A stretch of DNA of 40,926 nucleotides from Teichococcus vastitatis (GTDB taxonomy: Bacteria; Pseudomonadota; Alphaproteobacteria; Acetobacterales; Acetobacteraceae), in the NCBI RefSeq assembly GCF_003604215.1, contig NZ_QXGS01000025.1, positions 1-40,926 of the forward strand, in the 5' to 3' direction. Under the pieces are notes generated by a model. It did no database searches. It saw nothing but the letters and a program-made list of their open reading frames with translations, and was not told where the DNA came from. Numbering within the stretch: the stretch's first letter is position 1; each line of letters starts with the position of its first letter. Shown here piece after piece: positions 1-7,630 of this stretch. Position numbers and translations under genes: made by a program.

Positions 1-96
1 CTGCTGGGCTTCTCGGAAAGCGCCGAGCACCAGCTGCAGACTGCGGCGGCGCTGGGTGGCGAAACGCCGGACACCTATGGCATCACCTTCGCCTGA
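1..96 (+). CDS. C-terminal end of an unidentified protein (partial)
   Basis: Frame 1 is open from the window edge to a TGA at 94-96, giving 31 residues that end in a Tyr-Gly-Ile-Thr-Phe-Ala tail. The piece is too short to assign to a family and I do not recognise it. It runs toward cobQ, which is convergent and ends at 232. The 135 nt between them contain only short GC-rich inverted repeats and no clear terminator. It could be a chance open frame, but its position at the end of a convergent pair fits a real gene end. Confidence 0.4.
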   Translation: MLGFSESAEHQLQTAAALGGETPDTYGITFA

Positions 97-231
97 GGCG
101 CGACGGGAGCACGGCGTGGCACACCGGGTCATCCGTGCCGGGCACGATGGCATTGGCGCTTTCCCGGTGATGGCGGCCGCGCGATAGCGGGCAGGGGCGG
201 ACGGCAAGCCAGGGAGCGAAGGGCCGCCGCG

Positions 232-1710
232 TCAGCCGGCGCAGGCGATCCGCAGCAGCGCCTCCACATCCAGATGCGCTTCCAGATGCGCCGCCAGCCC
301 GTCCAGCGCCGCCTCCACCGCCGCCTCGTGCGGGGCGGCGGCGGCGCGGGCGCCGAGCCGCGCCAGCCAGGCAGCGCGCTGGGCGTCGTCGGCGAAGAAG
401 CCGTGCACGTAGGAGCCGGCCACCCGGCCATCCGCCGATACGGCGCCATCGATGCGGCCATCGTGGAAGCGCAGCAGCGGCCGCGCCGCATCGGGGCCGG
501 TGGTGCGGCCGATATGCATCTCGTAGCCGCTGAAGGGCAGGCCGTCGGCCAGGGTGGTGCCGCGTGCCTCGGCCAGCCGCTTGGCACCGGCCAGCACCGT
601 GTCCACCGCCAGAAGGCCCAGGCCCTCGGTGCGGCCGGATGGGCCTTCCACCCCGTCCGGGTCGGACAGGCTGCGCCCCAGCATCTGATAGCCGCCGCAC
701 AACCCCAGCACCCGCCCGCCGCGGCGGTGATGCGCCAGGATGTCGGTGTCCCAGCCCTCCGCGCGCAACGCGCCGAGGTCGGCGATCGTGGCCTTGGAAC
801 CGGGAATCAGCACCAGGTCCACATCGCCTGGCAGTGCCATGCCCGGGCGCAGCAGGATCAGTTCCACCTCCGGCTCGGCGGCCAGCGGGTCGAGGTCGTC
901 GAAATTGCTGATGCGCGGCAGCACCGGCACGGCGATGCGGCACGTCGCACCGGCGCGGCGCGGCTGCTCGGCGAGATCCTGCGCATCCTCGGCTGGCAGG
1001 CGGCACGCGCCATCGAAGAACGGCACCAGGCCGAGCGGCGCCCAGCCGGTGCGCGCGCCGATCTGCGCCATGCCCTCGGCGAACAGCGTCGGGTCGCCGC
1101 GCATGCGGTTGACCACGAAGCCGCGCACCAGCGCCGCGTCCCCACGCTCCAGCACCGCATGGGTGCCGACCAGTGCGGCAATCACGCCGCCGCGGTCGAT
1201 GTCACCGATCACCACCACCGGCGTGCCGGTGGCACGGGCGAAGCCCATATTGGCGATGTCGCCCTGGCGCAGGTTGATCTCAGATGCGGAGCCGGCGCCT
1301 TCCACCAGCACGATGTCGGCGCCGGCGCGCAGTTGCGCGAAGCTGTCCAGCACGAAGGGCATCAGGGAGGGCTTCATGGCCTGGTAGGCGCGCGCCCGCG
1401 CCGTGGCATGCACGCGCCCCTGCACCACCACCTGCGCGCCGGTCTCGCTCTGCGGCTTCAGCAGCACGGGGTTCATGTGGATGCTGGGGGCGAGGCCGGC
1501 GGCCCGTGCCTGCAGCGCCTGGGCGCGGCCGATCTCGCCGCCTTCCGCCGTGACGGCGGCGTTGTTGGACATGTTCTGCGGCTTGAACGGCCGCACGGCG
1601 AGGCCGCGCCGCGCGAGCGCCCGCGCCAGCCCCGCCACCAGCAGCGACTTGCCGACCGAGGAGCCGGTGCCCTGGAACATGATGGCGGCGCCGGCCATGC
1701 TTCCCGCCAT
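232..1710 (-). CDS. cobQ: Cobyric acid synthase (glutamine-hydrolysing)
   Basis: CobQ uses ATP and glutamine to amidate the b, d, e and g carboxylates of adenosylcobyrinate a,c-diamide, giving adenosylcobyric acid. The 492-residue product has the family length. The N-terminal synthetase domain opens with a Gly-Thr-Gly-Ser-Ser-Val-Gly-Lys-Ser nucleotide loop followed by the typical [10 protein letters not shown] stretch. The C-terminal glutamine amidotransferase domain has its nucleophile in Leu-Cys-Gly-Gly-Tyr, Cys338 counted from this start. A second ATG four codons in (1698) gives an N-terminus closer to known family members and is an equally good start. The gene begins 2 nt after the stop of the SMR transporter gene and is the last of a minus-strand cobU-cobO-SMR-cobQ set, so co-transcription is likely. 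Confidence 0.96.
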   Translation of the reverse strand: MAGSMAGAAIMFQGTGSSVGKSLLVAGLARALARRGLAVRPFKPQNMSNNAAVTAEGGEIGRAQALQARAAGLAPSIHMNPVLLKPQSETGAQVVVQGRVHATARARAYQAMKPSLMPFVLDSFAQLRAGADIVLVEGAGSASEINLRQGDIANMGFARATGTPVVVIGDIDRGGVIAALVGTHAVLERGDAALVRGFVVNRMRGDPTLFAEGMAQIGARTGWAPLGLVPFFDGACRLPAEDAQDLAEQPRRAGATCRIAVPVLPRISNFDDLDPLAAEPEVELILLRPGMALPGDVDLVLIPGSKATIADLGALRAEGWDTDILAHHRRGGRVLGLCGGYQMLGRSLSDPDGVEGPSGRTEGLGLLAVDTVLAGAKRLAEARGTTLADGLPFSGYEMHIGRTTGPDAARPLLRFHDGRIDGAVSADGRVAGSYVHGFFADDAQRAAWLARLGARAAAAPHEAAVEAALDGLAAHLEAHLDVEALLRIACAG

Positions 1711-1712
1711 GA

Positions 1713-2045
1713 TCAGTGCGGCACCGATCGGGAAAACAGGTTCACCACCGCGACGCCGGCGACGATCAGCCCGAGGCCGATCATGGCCGGCGCATCCAGC
1801 CCATGGTGGAACCAGATCCAGCCGATGGCCGAGATCAGCACGATGCCCGCGCCGGACCAGATGGCATAGGCGATGCCGGTCGGCACCGTGCGCAGCGTGA
1901 TCGACAGAAAGAAGAACGCCACCCCGTAGCCCGCCACCACCACGGCGGAGGGCCAGACGCGGGAGAACCCGTCCGAAGCCTTCAGGGCGGAGGTGGCGAT
2001 CACCTCGGCCACGATGGCGATGGCGAGCGCGGCATAGGCGTTCAT
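1713..2045 (-). CDS. EmrE-like small multidrug resistance (SMR) transporter
   Basis: A 110-residue inner-membrane protein with four hydrophobic helices, the usual SMR size. Glu14 sits in [10 protein letters not shown], matching the proton- and substrate-binding glutamate of EmrE, and the third-helix stretch [17 protein letters not shown] is nearly EmrE-like. The family exports quaternary ammonium and other lipophilic cations by proton antiport as dimers. The gene starts 1 nt after the cobO stop and ends 2 nt before cobQ, so it lies inside the cobalamin operon. Whether it serves the pathway or is a passenger cannot be told from sequence; the substrate is unknown. It resembles the EmrE/Qac branch more than the paired or guanidinium-exporting branches. 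Confidence 0.93.
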   Translation of the reverse strand: MNAYAALAIAIVAEVIATSALKASDGFSRVWPSAVVVAGYGVAFFFLSITLRTVPTGIAYAIWSGAGIVLISAIGWIWFHHGLDAPAMIGLGLIVAGVAVVNLFSRSVPH

Positions 2046-2046
2046 C

Positions 2047-2667
2047 TCAGAACTCGATGCCCTGCTGCGCCTTCACCCCCGCGGCGAAATGGTGCTTCAC
2101 CGGCTTCATCTCGGTCACCATGTCGGCGGCCTCCAGCAGTGCCGGCGGCGCGTTGCGCCCGGTGACCACGACGTGCAGCCCGTGCGGGCGGGCGCGCAAC
2201 CCGTCCAGCACCTCGGGCAGCGGCAGGTAATCGTAGCGCAGCGCGATGCACAGCTCGTCCAGCACCAGCAGGCCGAGGCCAGGCTCGGCCATCAGCCGCC
2301 GCGCCTGCTCCCAGGCGCGGCGGGCGGCGGCGATGTCGCGCGCCTTGTCCTGGGTTTCCCAGGTGAAGCCCTCGCCCATGCTGTGCCATTCCAGCATGGC
2401 ATAGGCTTCCAGCACGCCCCGCTCGCCGGTGCTCCAGGCGCCCTTGATGAACTGCACCACGCCGACGCGGCGGCCACGCCCCAGCATGCGCAGCGCCAAG
2501 CCGAAGGCGGCGGTGGACTTTCCCTTGCCGGCGCCGGTGTGGACCATCAGCAGGCCCTTCTCCACCGTCTTCTCCGCCACCTCGGCATCCTGCACCGCTT
2601 TCCGCTTCGCCATCTTCTCGCGGTGGCGGGCGGCGTCCTCGTCCTCCGCGGACTGGTTCTCGGTCAT
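2047..2667 (-). CDS. cobO: Cob(I)yrinic acid a,c-diamide adenosyltransferase
   Basis: Transfers the 5'-deoxyadenosyl group of ATP to the Co(I) corrinoid, making the Co-C bond (BtuR/CobO/CobA-Salmonella family). The product has 206 residues: a charged N-terminal arm of about 36 residues, a GAGKGKST phosphate loop at 45-52, VQFIKG after the second strand, and a Leu-Leu-Val-Leu-Asp-Glu Walker-B-like segment. It ends in a KHHFAAGVKAQQGIEF tail typical of the family. The ATG at 2667 overlaps the TGA of cobU (ATGA), which decides the start; the frame stays open upstream but that part is antisense-like to cobU and is not coding. Operon order cobU-cobO-SMR-cobQ. Confidence 0.96.
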   Translation of the reverse strand: MTENQSAEDEDAARHREKMAKRKAVQDAEVAEKTVEKGLLMVHTGAGKGKSTAAFGLALRMLGRGRRVGVVQFIKGAWSTGERGVLEAYAMLEWHSMGEGFTWETQDKARDIAAARRAWEQARRLMAEPGLGLLVLDELCIALRYDYLPLPEVLDGLRARPHGLHVVVTGRNAPPALLEAADMVTEMKPVKHHFAAGVKAQQGIEF

Positions 2668-3173
2668 GGCTCCCCCTTCAGCACCAGCGGCAGGCCGGCG
2701 GCGATGAAATGCACCGATGCGGCCCGCGCCGCCAGATCCTGGTTCAACCGCCCGGCGGCATCGCGGAAGCGGCGGGCCAGCGCGTTGTCCGGCACGATGC
2801 CGAGGCCGACCTCGTTGGCCACCAGCACGGTGGGGGCGGTCCGCGTTTCCAGCGTGCCCCCCAGCGCCGCCGCCGCGGCGGCGATGTCGCGCTCGCCCAG
2901 CATCAGGTTGGTCAGCCACAAGGTCAGGCAATCCACCAGCACTGGCCGCGAGCCGGCACCGGCCAGAATGGCGGGCAGGTCCAGCGGGGCCTCCAGCGTG
3001 ATCCATTCCGCGCCGCGCCGGGCACGGTGCTCAGCGATGCGGGCGCGCATCTCGTCATCCCAGGCCTCGGCGGTGGCGATGTAGGTCCAGGGAGCAGGAT
3101 ACCGAGCGACCAGCGCTTCCGCGTGGCGCGATTTGCCGGAGCGCGCGCCGCCGAGAACCAGGGTGAAGCTCAT
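2664..3173 (-). CDS. cobU: Adenosylcobinamide kinase / adenosylcobinamide-phosphate guanylyltransferase
   Basis: Bifunctional enzyme (CobU in Salmonella, CobP in Pseudomonas denitrificans) that phosphorylates adenosylcobinamide and then transfers GMP to give AdoCbi-GDP, the substrate of CobS. The 169-residue product matches the family. It shows GGARSGKS at residues 8-15 (phosphate loop), an expected guanylylated histidine near His49 (IAEHRARRG), the VDCLTLWLTNLM segment and the NEVGLGIVP motif. It is the first gene of the minus-strand group; its stop overlaps the cobO start by 4 nt. The 100 nt upstream, toward the ABC transporter genes, must hold the promoter if there is one; no riboswitch is visible there. 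Confidence 0.96.
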   Translation of the reverse strand: MSFTLVLGGARSGKSRHAEALVARYPAPWTYIATAEAWDDEMRARIAEHRARRGAEWITLEAPLDLPAILAGAGSRPVLVDCLTLWLTNLMLGERDIAAAAAALGGTLETRTAPTVLVANEVGLGIVPDNALARRFRDAAGRLNQDLAARAASVHFIAAGLPLVLKGEP

Positions 3174-3248
3174 GGCCGCCAGGGTTAGCCGACGGCGGGA
3201 CGACGCGAAAGGCCGGCGCGTCGCCGCACCCGGCCCTCCGTCGAGGCC

Positions 3249-3266
3249 CCGCGTCAGGCGACGCGG
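3249..3266 (-). terminator. Hairpin just after the ABC transporter operon
   Basis: A perfect 7-bp stem (3249-3255 with 3260-3266) and 4-nt loop lie 7 nt past the stop of the binding-protein gene. No U-run follows on either strand, so it could be a 3'-end stabiliser or a Rho-assisted stop rather than a standard intrinsic terminator. Confidence 0.35.
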
Positions 3267-3273
3267 CGCGGGA

Positions 3274-4152
3274 TCAGCCGGCGAACCAGCCGTTCACGCG
3301 GCTTTCCTGCTCCTTGATGTACTTCGCCACCGCGGCGTCGGAATCATCCTCCTGCGCCACCAGCATGCCGGCCTCCAGCTCGTTCAGCGGCAGGTTCAGC
3401 TTCGACAGGAAGGCGGCGACCTGCGGATGGTCCTGCTTCAGCCCGGGGCGGCCCAGCCCGATCACCTCCTCGGCGGCGCCCAGCGCGCCCTTGGGATCGG
3501 CCAGGTAGCGGAGGTCGTACTTGCCGAACATCCAGTGCGGGCTCCAGGCCGTGGCGACGATCCAGTTCTCGCCGCGCATCTGCCGGTTTACCATGGACAG
3601 CATCGCCGCCTCGGAGGATTCCTGCAGCTTGTACTCGCCGAGGCCGTAGGTCTTCAGCGCGTCCTGCGACAGGCGGGTCAGGCCGGCACCGGGCTCGATG
3701 CCCTGGATGCGGCCGTTGAGCTTCTCCCGCACCGCGGGCTTGGCAAGGTCGGCGATGGAAGCCAGATCGCTCTCGGGAACGTAGCCCGGCACCACCCAGC
3801 CCAGCTTGGCGCCGGTGTAGAGGGTGCCGAGGCGCTCCACCTTGCCCTCGACACGCTTGAAGTAATCGGCATGGGTCTGCGGCAGCCAGCACATCAGCAT
3901 GGCGTCCACGTCGCCGCGGGTCAGGCCCTGGTACAGCGGCGCCACGTCGGTCTGCACCAGCTGCACCTTGGTGTCGAGGCGGTCCTCGATCAGCCTGGCG
4001 GCGAGGCGGGTGACGAACTCTGCATCCGCCCAGGGGGCGAAGCCGAGCTTGATGGTCTTGTTCTGGGCGCGGGCCGGGCGAACGCCGGTGGCGAGGCCGG
4101 CGGCGAGCCCGGCACCGGCGGCAAGAAGCTGGCGCTTGTTCAGCTGGATCAT
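3274..4152 (-). CDS. Glycine betaine/proline-type ABC transporter substrate-binding protein
   Basis: Periplasmic binding protein of the OpuAC/ProX type, 292 residues. A signal peptide covers about the first 30 residues (KRQLLAAGAG...) with a likely cleavage after Ala-Arg-Ala. The mature part begins with IKLGFAPWADAEFVT and contains VDAMLMCWLPQTHADYF and a Trp-rich WIVATAWSPHWMF stretch, as expected for a quaternary-amine-binding aromatic cage. I place the start at 4152 because an AAGGA sits about 8 nt upstream; an ATG at 4194 would add 14 residues before the signal peptide and is less likely. It is the last gene of the ATPase-permease-binding protein set. The substrate (betaine, choline, proline betaine, carnitine) cannot be fixed by eye. 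Confidence 0.9.
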   Translation of the reverse strand: MIQLNKRQLLAAGAGLAAGLATGVRPARAQNKTIKLGFAPWADAEFVTRLAARLIEDRLDTKVQLVQTDVAPLYQGLTRGDVDAMLMCWLPQTHADYFKRVEGKVERLGTLYTGAKLGWVVPGYVPESDLASIADLAKPAVREKLNGRIQGIEPGAGLTRLSQDALKTYGLGEYKLQESSEAAMLSMVNRQMRGENWIVATAWSPHWMFGKYDLRYLADPKGALGAAEEVIGLGRPGLKQDHPQVAAFLSKLNLPLNELEAGMLVAQEDDSDAAVAKYIKEQESRVNGWFAG

Positions 4153-4216
4153 GATGGGGTCCTTGGATCGGGGCGCGGCCAACGGCGCGCCCATTAGGCA
4201 GGCAGTGGGAAAGGGG

Positions 4217-4239
4217 GGCGGGAAAGCGCGTTCCCCGCC
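4217..4239 (-). repeat. Intercistronic hairpin between permease and binding-protein genes
   Basis: Nine paired bases (4217-4225 with 4231-4239, one G-U on the minus transcript) and a 5-nt loop begin 10 nt after the permease stop, in the 96-nt gap before the binding-protein gene. A hairpin here could protect or terminate part of the mRNA and help set the high binding-protein to permease ratio common in ABC operons. That role is inferred. Confidence 0.45.
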
Positions 4240-4248
4240 GGCTCCGGA

Positions 4249-5163
4249 TCAGGCCTTGGGCGCGACGAGCGCGCCGGACGGCGCCTCGTTCTTCTGCGCC
4301 GCTGCCGCGCCGAACAGGCGCTTCAGCAGAAAGCCCTGGCGCGGCGCGCTGAAGCTCTGGGTGATGCGGTCGAGCAGCACGGCAAGCACCACCACGGCTA
4401 GGCCGCCCTCGAATCCGGTGCCCACATCGAGGCGCTGGATGCCGGTCAGCACCGTGTTGCCCAGGCCGCCGGCGCCGATCATGGAGGCGATCACCACCAT
4501 CGACAGCGACAGCATGATCGTCTGGTTCACGCCGGCCATGATGGAGGGCAGGGCGTTCGGGATCTGCACCTTCATCAGCAGCTGCACCGGCGTGCAGCCG
4601 AAGGCCTCGCCGGCCTCGATGAACTCATGGTGGACCTGGCGGATGCCGAGATTGGTCAGGCGCACCACCGGCGGCATGGCGAAGATCACGGTGGCAATGG
4701 TGCCCGGCACCGCGCCGAGGCCGAAGAACATCGCCGCCGGGATCAGGTAGACGAAGGCCGGCATGGTCTGCATCAGGTCGAGCACCGGCCGCGCCACCGC
4801 CTGCACGACGTTGGACCGTGCCATGGCGATGCCGAGCGGGATGCCCACTACCATGGCAATGGCAGTGGCCGCCAGAACCAGCGACAGCGTTTCCATCATC
4901 CGCTCCCACAGCCCCATGCCGGTGATCAGCAGCAGGGCGGCCACGGCGAACACGGCGAACTTCCAGCCCACGCGCCACAGCGCCAGCAGAACGATGATGG
5001 CGATGGCCGCCGGCGCCGGCAGCGCCACCAGCGCGTCACGGATGCCGCCGGTGACGAAGCCGATGGCGGCGGCGATGATGTCGAGCGCGGGGGTGAAATG
5101 GTCGAGAACGAAGGTCACCACGGCATCGGCACCCTCGCCGATGCCCAGGTCCAGATCCTGCAT
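4249..5163 (-). CDS. Glycine betaine/proline-type ABC transporter permease
   Basis: Inner-membrane permease of the ProW/OpuAB family, 304 residues with about six to seven hydrophobic segments. The cytoplasmic coupling loop reads EAGEAFGCTPVQLLMKVQIPNALPSIMAG, the EAA motif that contacts the ATPase. The following segment, ending ASMIGAGGLG, is typical of the family. The gene starts 12 nt after the ATPase stop. The C-terminal tail past the last helix is short and basic, then hydrophilic. Family and context agree on uptake of a quaternary amine or proline; which one is not visible. Confidence 0.92.
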   Translation of the reverse strand: MQDLDLGIGEGADAVVTFVLDHFTPALDIIAAAIGFVTGGIRDALVALPAPAAIAIIVLLALWRVGWKFAVFAVAALLLITGMGLWERMMETLSLVLAATAIAMVVGIPLGIAMARSNVVQAVARPVLDLMQTMPAFVYLIPAAMFFGLGAVPGTIATVIFAMPPVVRLTNLGIRQVHHEFIEAGEAFGCTPVQLLMKVQIPNALPSIMAGVNQTIMLSLSMVVIASMIGAGGLGNTVLTGIQRLDVGTGFEGGLAVVVLAVLLDRITQSFSAPRQGFLLKRLFGAAAAQKNEAPSGALVAPKA

Positions 5164-5175
5164 CGGGTCGTCTCC

Positions 5176-6423
5176 TCAGTTGCCGCTGCGGTCGAGCGTC
5201 TGCAGCAGGGCCGTCTTGCTGATCGAGCCCACATAGCGCCGGTCCTCATCTACCACCGGCAGCGGGTGCGGGCTCTCGGCCACGCGGCCCATCACCTCCG
5301 ACAGCGTGTCGGCGGCGGCGATCGGCTCCACACCGGGCAACAGGGCACGGTGATACGGGTCGGGCTCGGCGCGGCGCGCCGCCTCGGCCAGGGAATCGAC
5401 GCTGACCATGCCGTGATACGTCTTGTCGCGGCCGACCACGATGGCGACGTCGCGGTCGTGCCGGCGCATCCGCTCCAGCGCCGCCGGGATGGCCATGCCG
5501 CGGCGCTCGATCAGCGTCACCTGAGTTTCGCGCGCGATGTCGCCGGCGCGGAACACATGGCTCACATCGACATTGCGGAAGAACGAGCGGACGTAGTCAT
5601 TGGCCGGGCTCATCACGATCTCGTCCGGCGTGCCGACCTGCACCACCCGGCCATGCTGCATGATGGCGATACGGTCGCCGATGCGCATGGCCTCGTCGAG
5701 GTCATGGCTGACGAACACCACGGTGCGGCTGCGCTCGGCTTGCAGGCGGATCAGCTCGTCCTGCATCTCGGTGCGGATCAACGGGTCGAGCGCCGAGAAG
5801 GCCTCGTCCATCAACAGCACGCTGGGCTCGCCCGCGAGGGCACGGGCGAGGCCGACGCGCTGCTTCATGCCGCCGGACAGCTGGTCCGGCCGGCTGTCGA
5901 CATAGGCGCCGAGGCCGACAGCCTCCAGCGCGGCGCGCGCCTTGGCGTGGCGCTCGGCCGGCGCCATGCCGGCCACTTCGAGGCCGAAGGCGGCGTTGTC
6001 CAGCACGGTGCGGTTGGGCAGCAGCGCGAAGGACTGGAACACCATGCCCATGGTGGAGCGTCGCACCGCCGTCAGTTCGCGGCGGGACATCTTGGTGATG
6101 TCCTGGCCATCGATCAGGATGGCGCCGGAGGAGGGTTCGATCAGCCGGTTGATCAGCCGCAGCAGGGTGGATTTGCCGGAGCCGGACAGGCCCATGATCA
6201 CGAAGATCTCGCCGGCGCGGATCTCGAAGGAAGCATCGTCGACGCCGACGGTGCAGCCGGTCTCGGCCTGGATGTCGGCCTTGTCGCGGCCCGCGCGCAC
6301 CATCCGCAGGGCGTCGTCCGAATGGTCGCCGAACACCTTGTAGACGTTGCGGAGCGCGATCTTGACGGGCGGAGCGGCGTCGTCGCCGGCCACGTCCTGT
6401 GGAAGCGGGGTCAGGCTGTCCAT
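5176..6423 (-). CDS. Glycine betaine/proline-type ABC transporter ATPase with CBS domains
   Basis: ATP-binding subunit of the ProV/OpuAA family, 415 residues. Walker A is GLSGSGKST at 78-86, the signature is LSGGMKQRVGLARA, Walker B is VLLMDEAFSALDP and the H-loop is VFVSHDLDEA. The N-terminal part carries the family's extra helix (DHSDDALRMVRAGRDKADIQAETGC region). After about residue 275, two CBS repeats follow (MVSVDSLAEAA... and YVGSISKTALLQ). In OpuA-type systems such domains sense ionic strength or cyclic dinucleotides; that role here is inferred. It is the first gene of the operon. The ATG at 6423 is the start that keeps the full family N-terminus. Confidence 0.93.
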   Translation of the reverse strand: MDSLTPLPQDVAGDDAAPPVKIALRNVYKVFGDHSDDALRMVRAGRDKADIQAETGCTVGVDDASFEIRAGEIFVIMGLSGSGKSTLLRLINRLIEPSSGAILIDGQDITKMSRRELTAVRRSTMGMVFQSFALLPNRTVLDNAAFGLEVAGMAPAERHAKARAALEAVGLGAYVDSRPDQLSGGMKQRVGLARALAGEPSVLLMDEAFSALDPLIRTEMQDELIRLQAERSRTVVFVSHDLDEAMRIGDRIAIMQHGRVVQVGTPDEIVMSPANDYVRSFFRNVDVSHVFRAGDIARETQVTLIERRGMAIPAALERMRRHDRDVAIVVGRDKTYHGMVSVDSLAEAARRAEPDPYHRALLPGVEPIAAADTLSEVMGRVAESPHPLPVVDEDRRYVGSISKTALLQTLDRSGN

Positions 6424-6823
6424 GGGATCTCCAGGCTGCCGCGCGCCGGGCGGGCGGCATCACCTCCATCGGGGTTCAAACGGGTCGCGGCCGCCCGACG
6501 GATCCGGGCGGCGCAGGGTGCCAAGCGGGCCGTGAAAAAGCCATAATCGCGTCGGAGCACCAGAATGGTTGCGTCGTCTAAAGCATCGACGGGGCAGTGT
6601 CCACCCCGGCCAAAATTCCGCCCACCGGGCAAGCAGAACCGCGCCCGATTTCCCGCAGGAGTGGAAGAATCACCTTGCCTCACAGGCATGGGAATTCTGA
6701 AGGCATTACTCATGACATCGTTGCCGATAGACATGTCGCCACCTGTTCGTCGGTCCATGTATTCTGGACCAACGATTCAGAACTCGGTCGCGGCCCCAAA
6801 GTTACAGTTCCGGATGGTCGCGT
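6424..6823. other. 400-nt gap between divergent ABC operon and cobalamin block
   Basis: I find no convincing gene here. Short open frames exist on both strands but have no family resemblance or good ribosome site, and they overlap one another. The stretch is less GC-rich than its surroundings in places (6530-6600, 6700-6830), as expected for two divergent promoters. The promoter of the ABC operon should lie between 6424 and about 6600, but I could not pick convincing hexamers. An inverted repeat at 6752-6770 and a promoter at 6824 are listed separately. Confidence 0.55.
6752..6770. repeat. Short inverted repeat, possible operator
   Basis: GGTCCA at 6752-6757 and TGGACC at 6765-6770 form a perfect 6-bp inverted repeat with a 7-nt spacer, about 50-70 nt upstream of the likely promoter of the riboswitch transcript. 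The size suits a dimeric regulator, but such a repeat also arises by chance in GC-rich DNA. No regulator can be named. Confidence 0.3.
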
Positions 6824-6852
6824 TTGACTCGCTGCACCGCGCCGCCTACCAC
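6824..6852 (+). promoter_or_regulatory. Likely promoter of the riboswitch-led cobalamin transcript
   Basis: TTGACT at 6824-6829, a 17-nt spacer and TACCAC at 6847-6852 fit a sigma-70-type promoter with a strong -35 and a weak -10. Transcription would begin near 6858-6860, almost exactly at the 5' base of the riboswitch P1 stem (6857). That agreement supports the call. Confidence 0.5.
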
Positions 6853-6856
6853 GGCG

Positions 6857-7056
6857 GCGGTGATGGTCCTCCCGGTCGGGAGGCGAGAGAAGGGAATGCG
6901 GTGCGGGGCCTGGCCCCAATGCCGCGGCTGCCCCCGCAACTGTGGGCGGAGAGCACCCCGGACCGATGCCACTGGTGCCGCCCGGTTCTCCGGGAGCGCT
7001 GGGAAGGCGACCGGGGGGCGTCAGGATCCGCGAGCCAGGAGACCTGCCATCACCGC
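6857..7056 (+). promoter_or_regulatory. Cobalamin (AdoCbl) riboswitch
   Basis: The core blocks of the cobalamin riboswitch appear in order: AGGGAA at 6890-6895, a GCGGCTGCCCCCGCAACTGT element at about 6915-6934, GCCACTG at 6968-6974, GGGAAGGCG at 7001-7009 and the B12 box AGCCAGGAGACCTGCC at 7033-7048. The closing P1 stem is perfect over 10 bp (6857-6866 with 7047-7056). Binding of adenosylcobalamin normally lowers expression of downstream genes, here the DUF1636-cobW-cobN run. The 160-nt stretch after P1 holds hairpins and no U-run, so control of translation or of Rho access is more likely than intrinsic termination. Confidence 0.95.
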
Positions 7057-7135
7057 ATCGGATCGTGCCACCGGGCGGGGTGCCCCGGCGGGCGGCGATG
7101 GAACCGGGCATCGATCCCCGGTCGCTGTCGGGCCT

Positions 7136-7197
7136 GCGCTTCCCCGGGAAGCGCCGGACGGTTCTGGCATCCTGCCGCCTCGCGCCGCTCCGGCGCG
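7136..7197 (+). promoter_or_regulatory. Hairpins of the riboswitch expression platform
   Basis: Between the aptamer and the first ATG (7217) are two perfect hairpins: 7136-7143 with 7147-7154 (8 bp, 3-nt loop) and 7181-7186 with 7192-7197 (6 bp, 5-nt loop). The second ends 5 nt before a weak ribosome site, CAGGG at 7202-7206. One of them may be the P13 hairpin whose loop kisses aptamer loop L5, or may mask the ribosome site. No U-run follows, so these are not intrinsic terminators. The roles are inferred. Confidence 0.4.
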
Positions 7198-7216
7198 CCA
7201 TCAGGGTTGCCGAGCC

Positions 7217-7630
7217 ATGCCGACCGATACCTCCCCGCCCTGCCTCGTGGTCTGCACCACCTGCCGTGCCCGGCGCCCCCTGGCCGAGGGCGAAACCCCG
7301 CCCGGCCAGATCTTGCATGACGCGATGGCCGCCGCCCTGGCCGCCCATGCCGGGGCGCCGCCGCTGGAGCTTCGCGGCGCCGCCTGCCTATCCGCCTGCG
7401 ACCAGGGCTGCACCGCGGTGATGGCGGCGCCCGGCAAGTGGAGCTACCTGCTCGGCCATCTCGATGCCGGCATGGCGGCGGACCTGCTGCGCTACGCCGA
7501 AACCTACGCCGCCAGTGCCAGCGGCGCGGTGCTGCGCTCCCGCCGCCCGGAAAGCCTGCGCCACGCCGTGCTGGGGCGCGTGCCCTCCTTTCTGTCCGCA
7601 CCCCCTCCCCCATCGGAGCTTCCCGCATGA
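7217..7630 (+). CDS. DUF1636 cysteine-rich putative metal-binding protein
   Basis: 137 residues with six cysteines in two groups: Cys9, Cys13, Cys16 (Cx3CxxC) and Cys57, Cys61, Cys65 (CLSACDQGC). This is the layout of DUF1636, predicted metal-binding proteins of thioredoxin-like ferredoxin type that occur beside cobW and cobN. A role in cobalt handling or in redox or cluster supply to the chelatase is inferred; the reaction is unknown. The ATG at 7217 is the first after the riboswitch and gives a family-sized protein; the frame is open upstream through the riboswitch, which is not coding. The stop overlaps the cobW start (ATGA at 7627-7630). The tail after about residue 105 is variable and ends in a proline-rich stretch. 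Confidence 0.85.
   Translation: MPTDTSPPCLVVCTTCRARRPLAEGETPPGQILHDAMAAALAAHAGAPPLELRGAACLSACDQGCTAVMAAPGKWSYLLGHLDAGMAADLLRYAETYAASASGAVLRSRRPESLRHAVLGRVPSFLSAPPPPSELPA

Noticed and set aside
4627-6546. 639-codon plus-strand open frame rich in His, Arg and Gly
   Set aside because: It is opposite the ABC transporter ATPase and permease genes, which have full motifs. Composition indicates a shadow frame.
6411-6758. 115-codon minus-strand frame upstream of the ABC ATPase gene
   Set aside because: It overlaps the ATPase gene start, has no ribosome site and no recognisable pattern; the region looks regulatory.
6824-7216. Plus-strand coding extension upstream of the DUF1636 gene
   Set aside because: The open frame passes through the cobalamin riboswitch, whose conserved blocks and stem explain the sequence; the DUF1636 pattern begins only at 7217.
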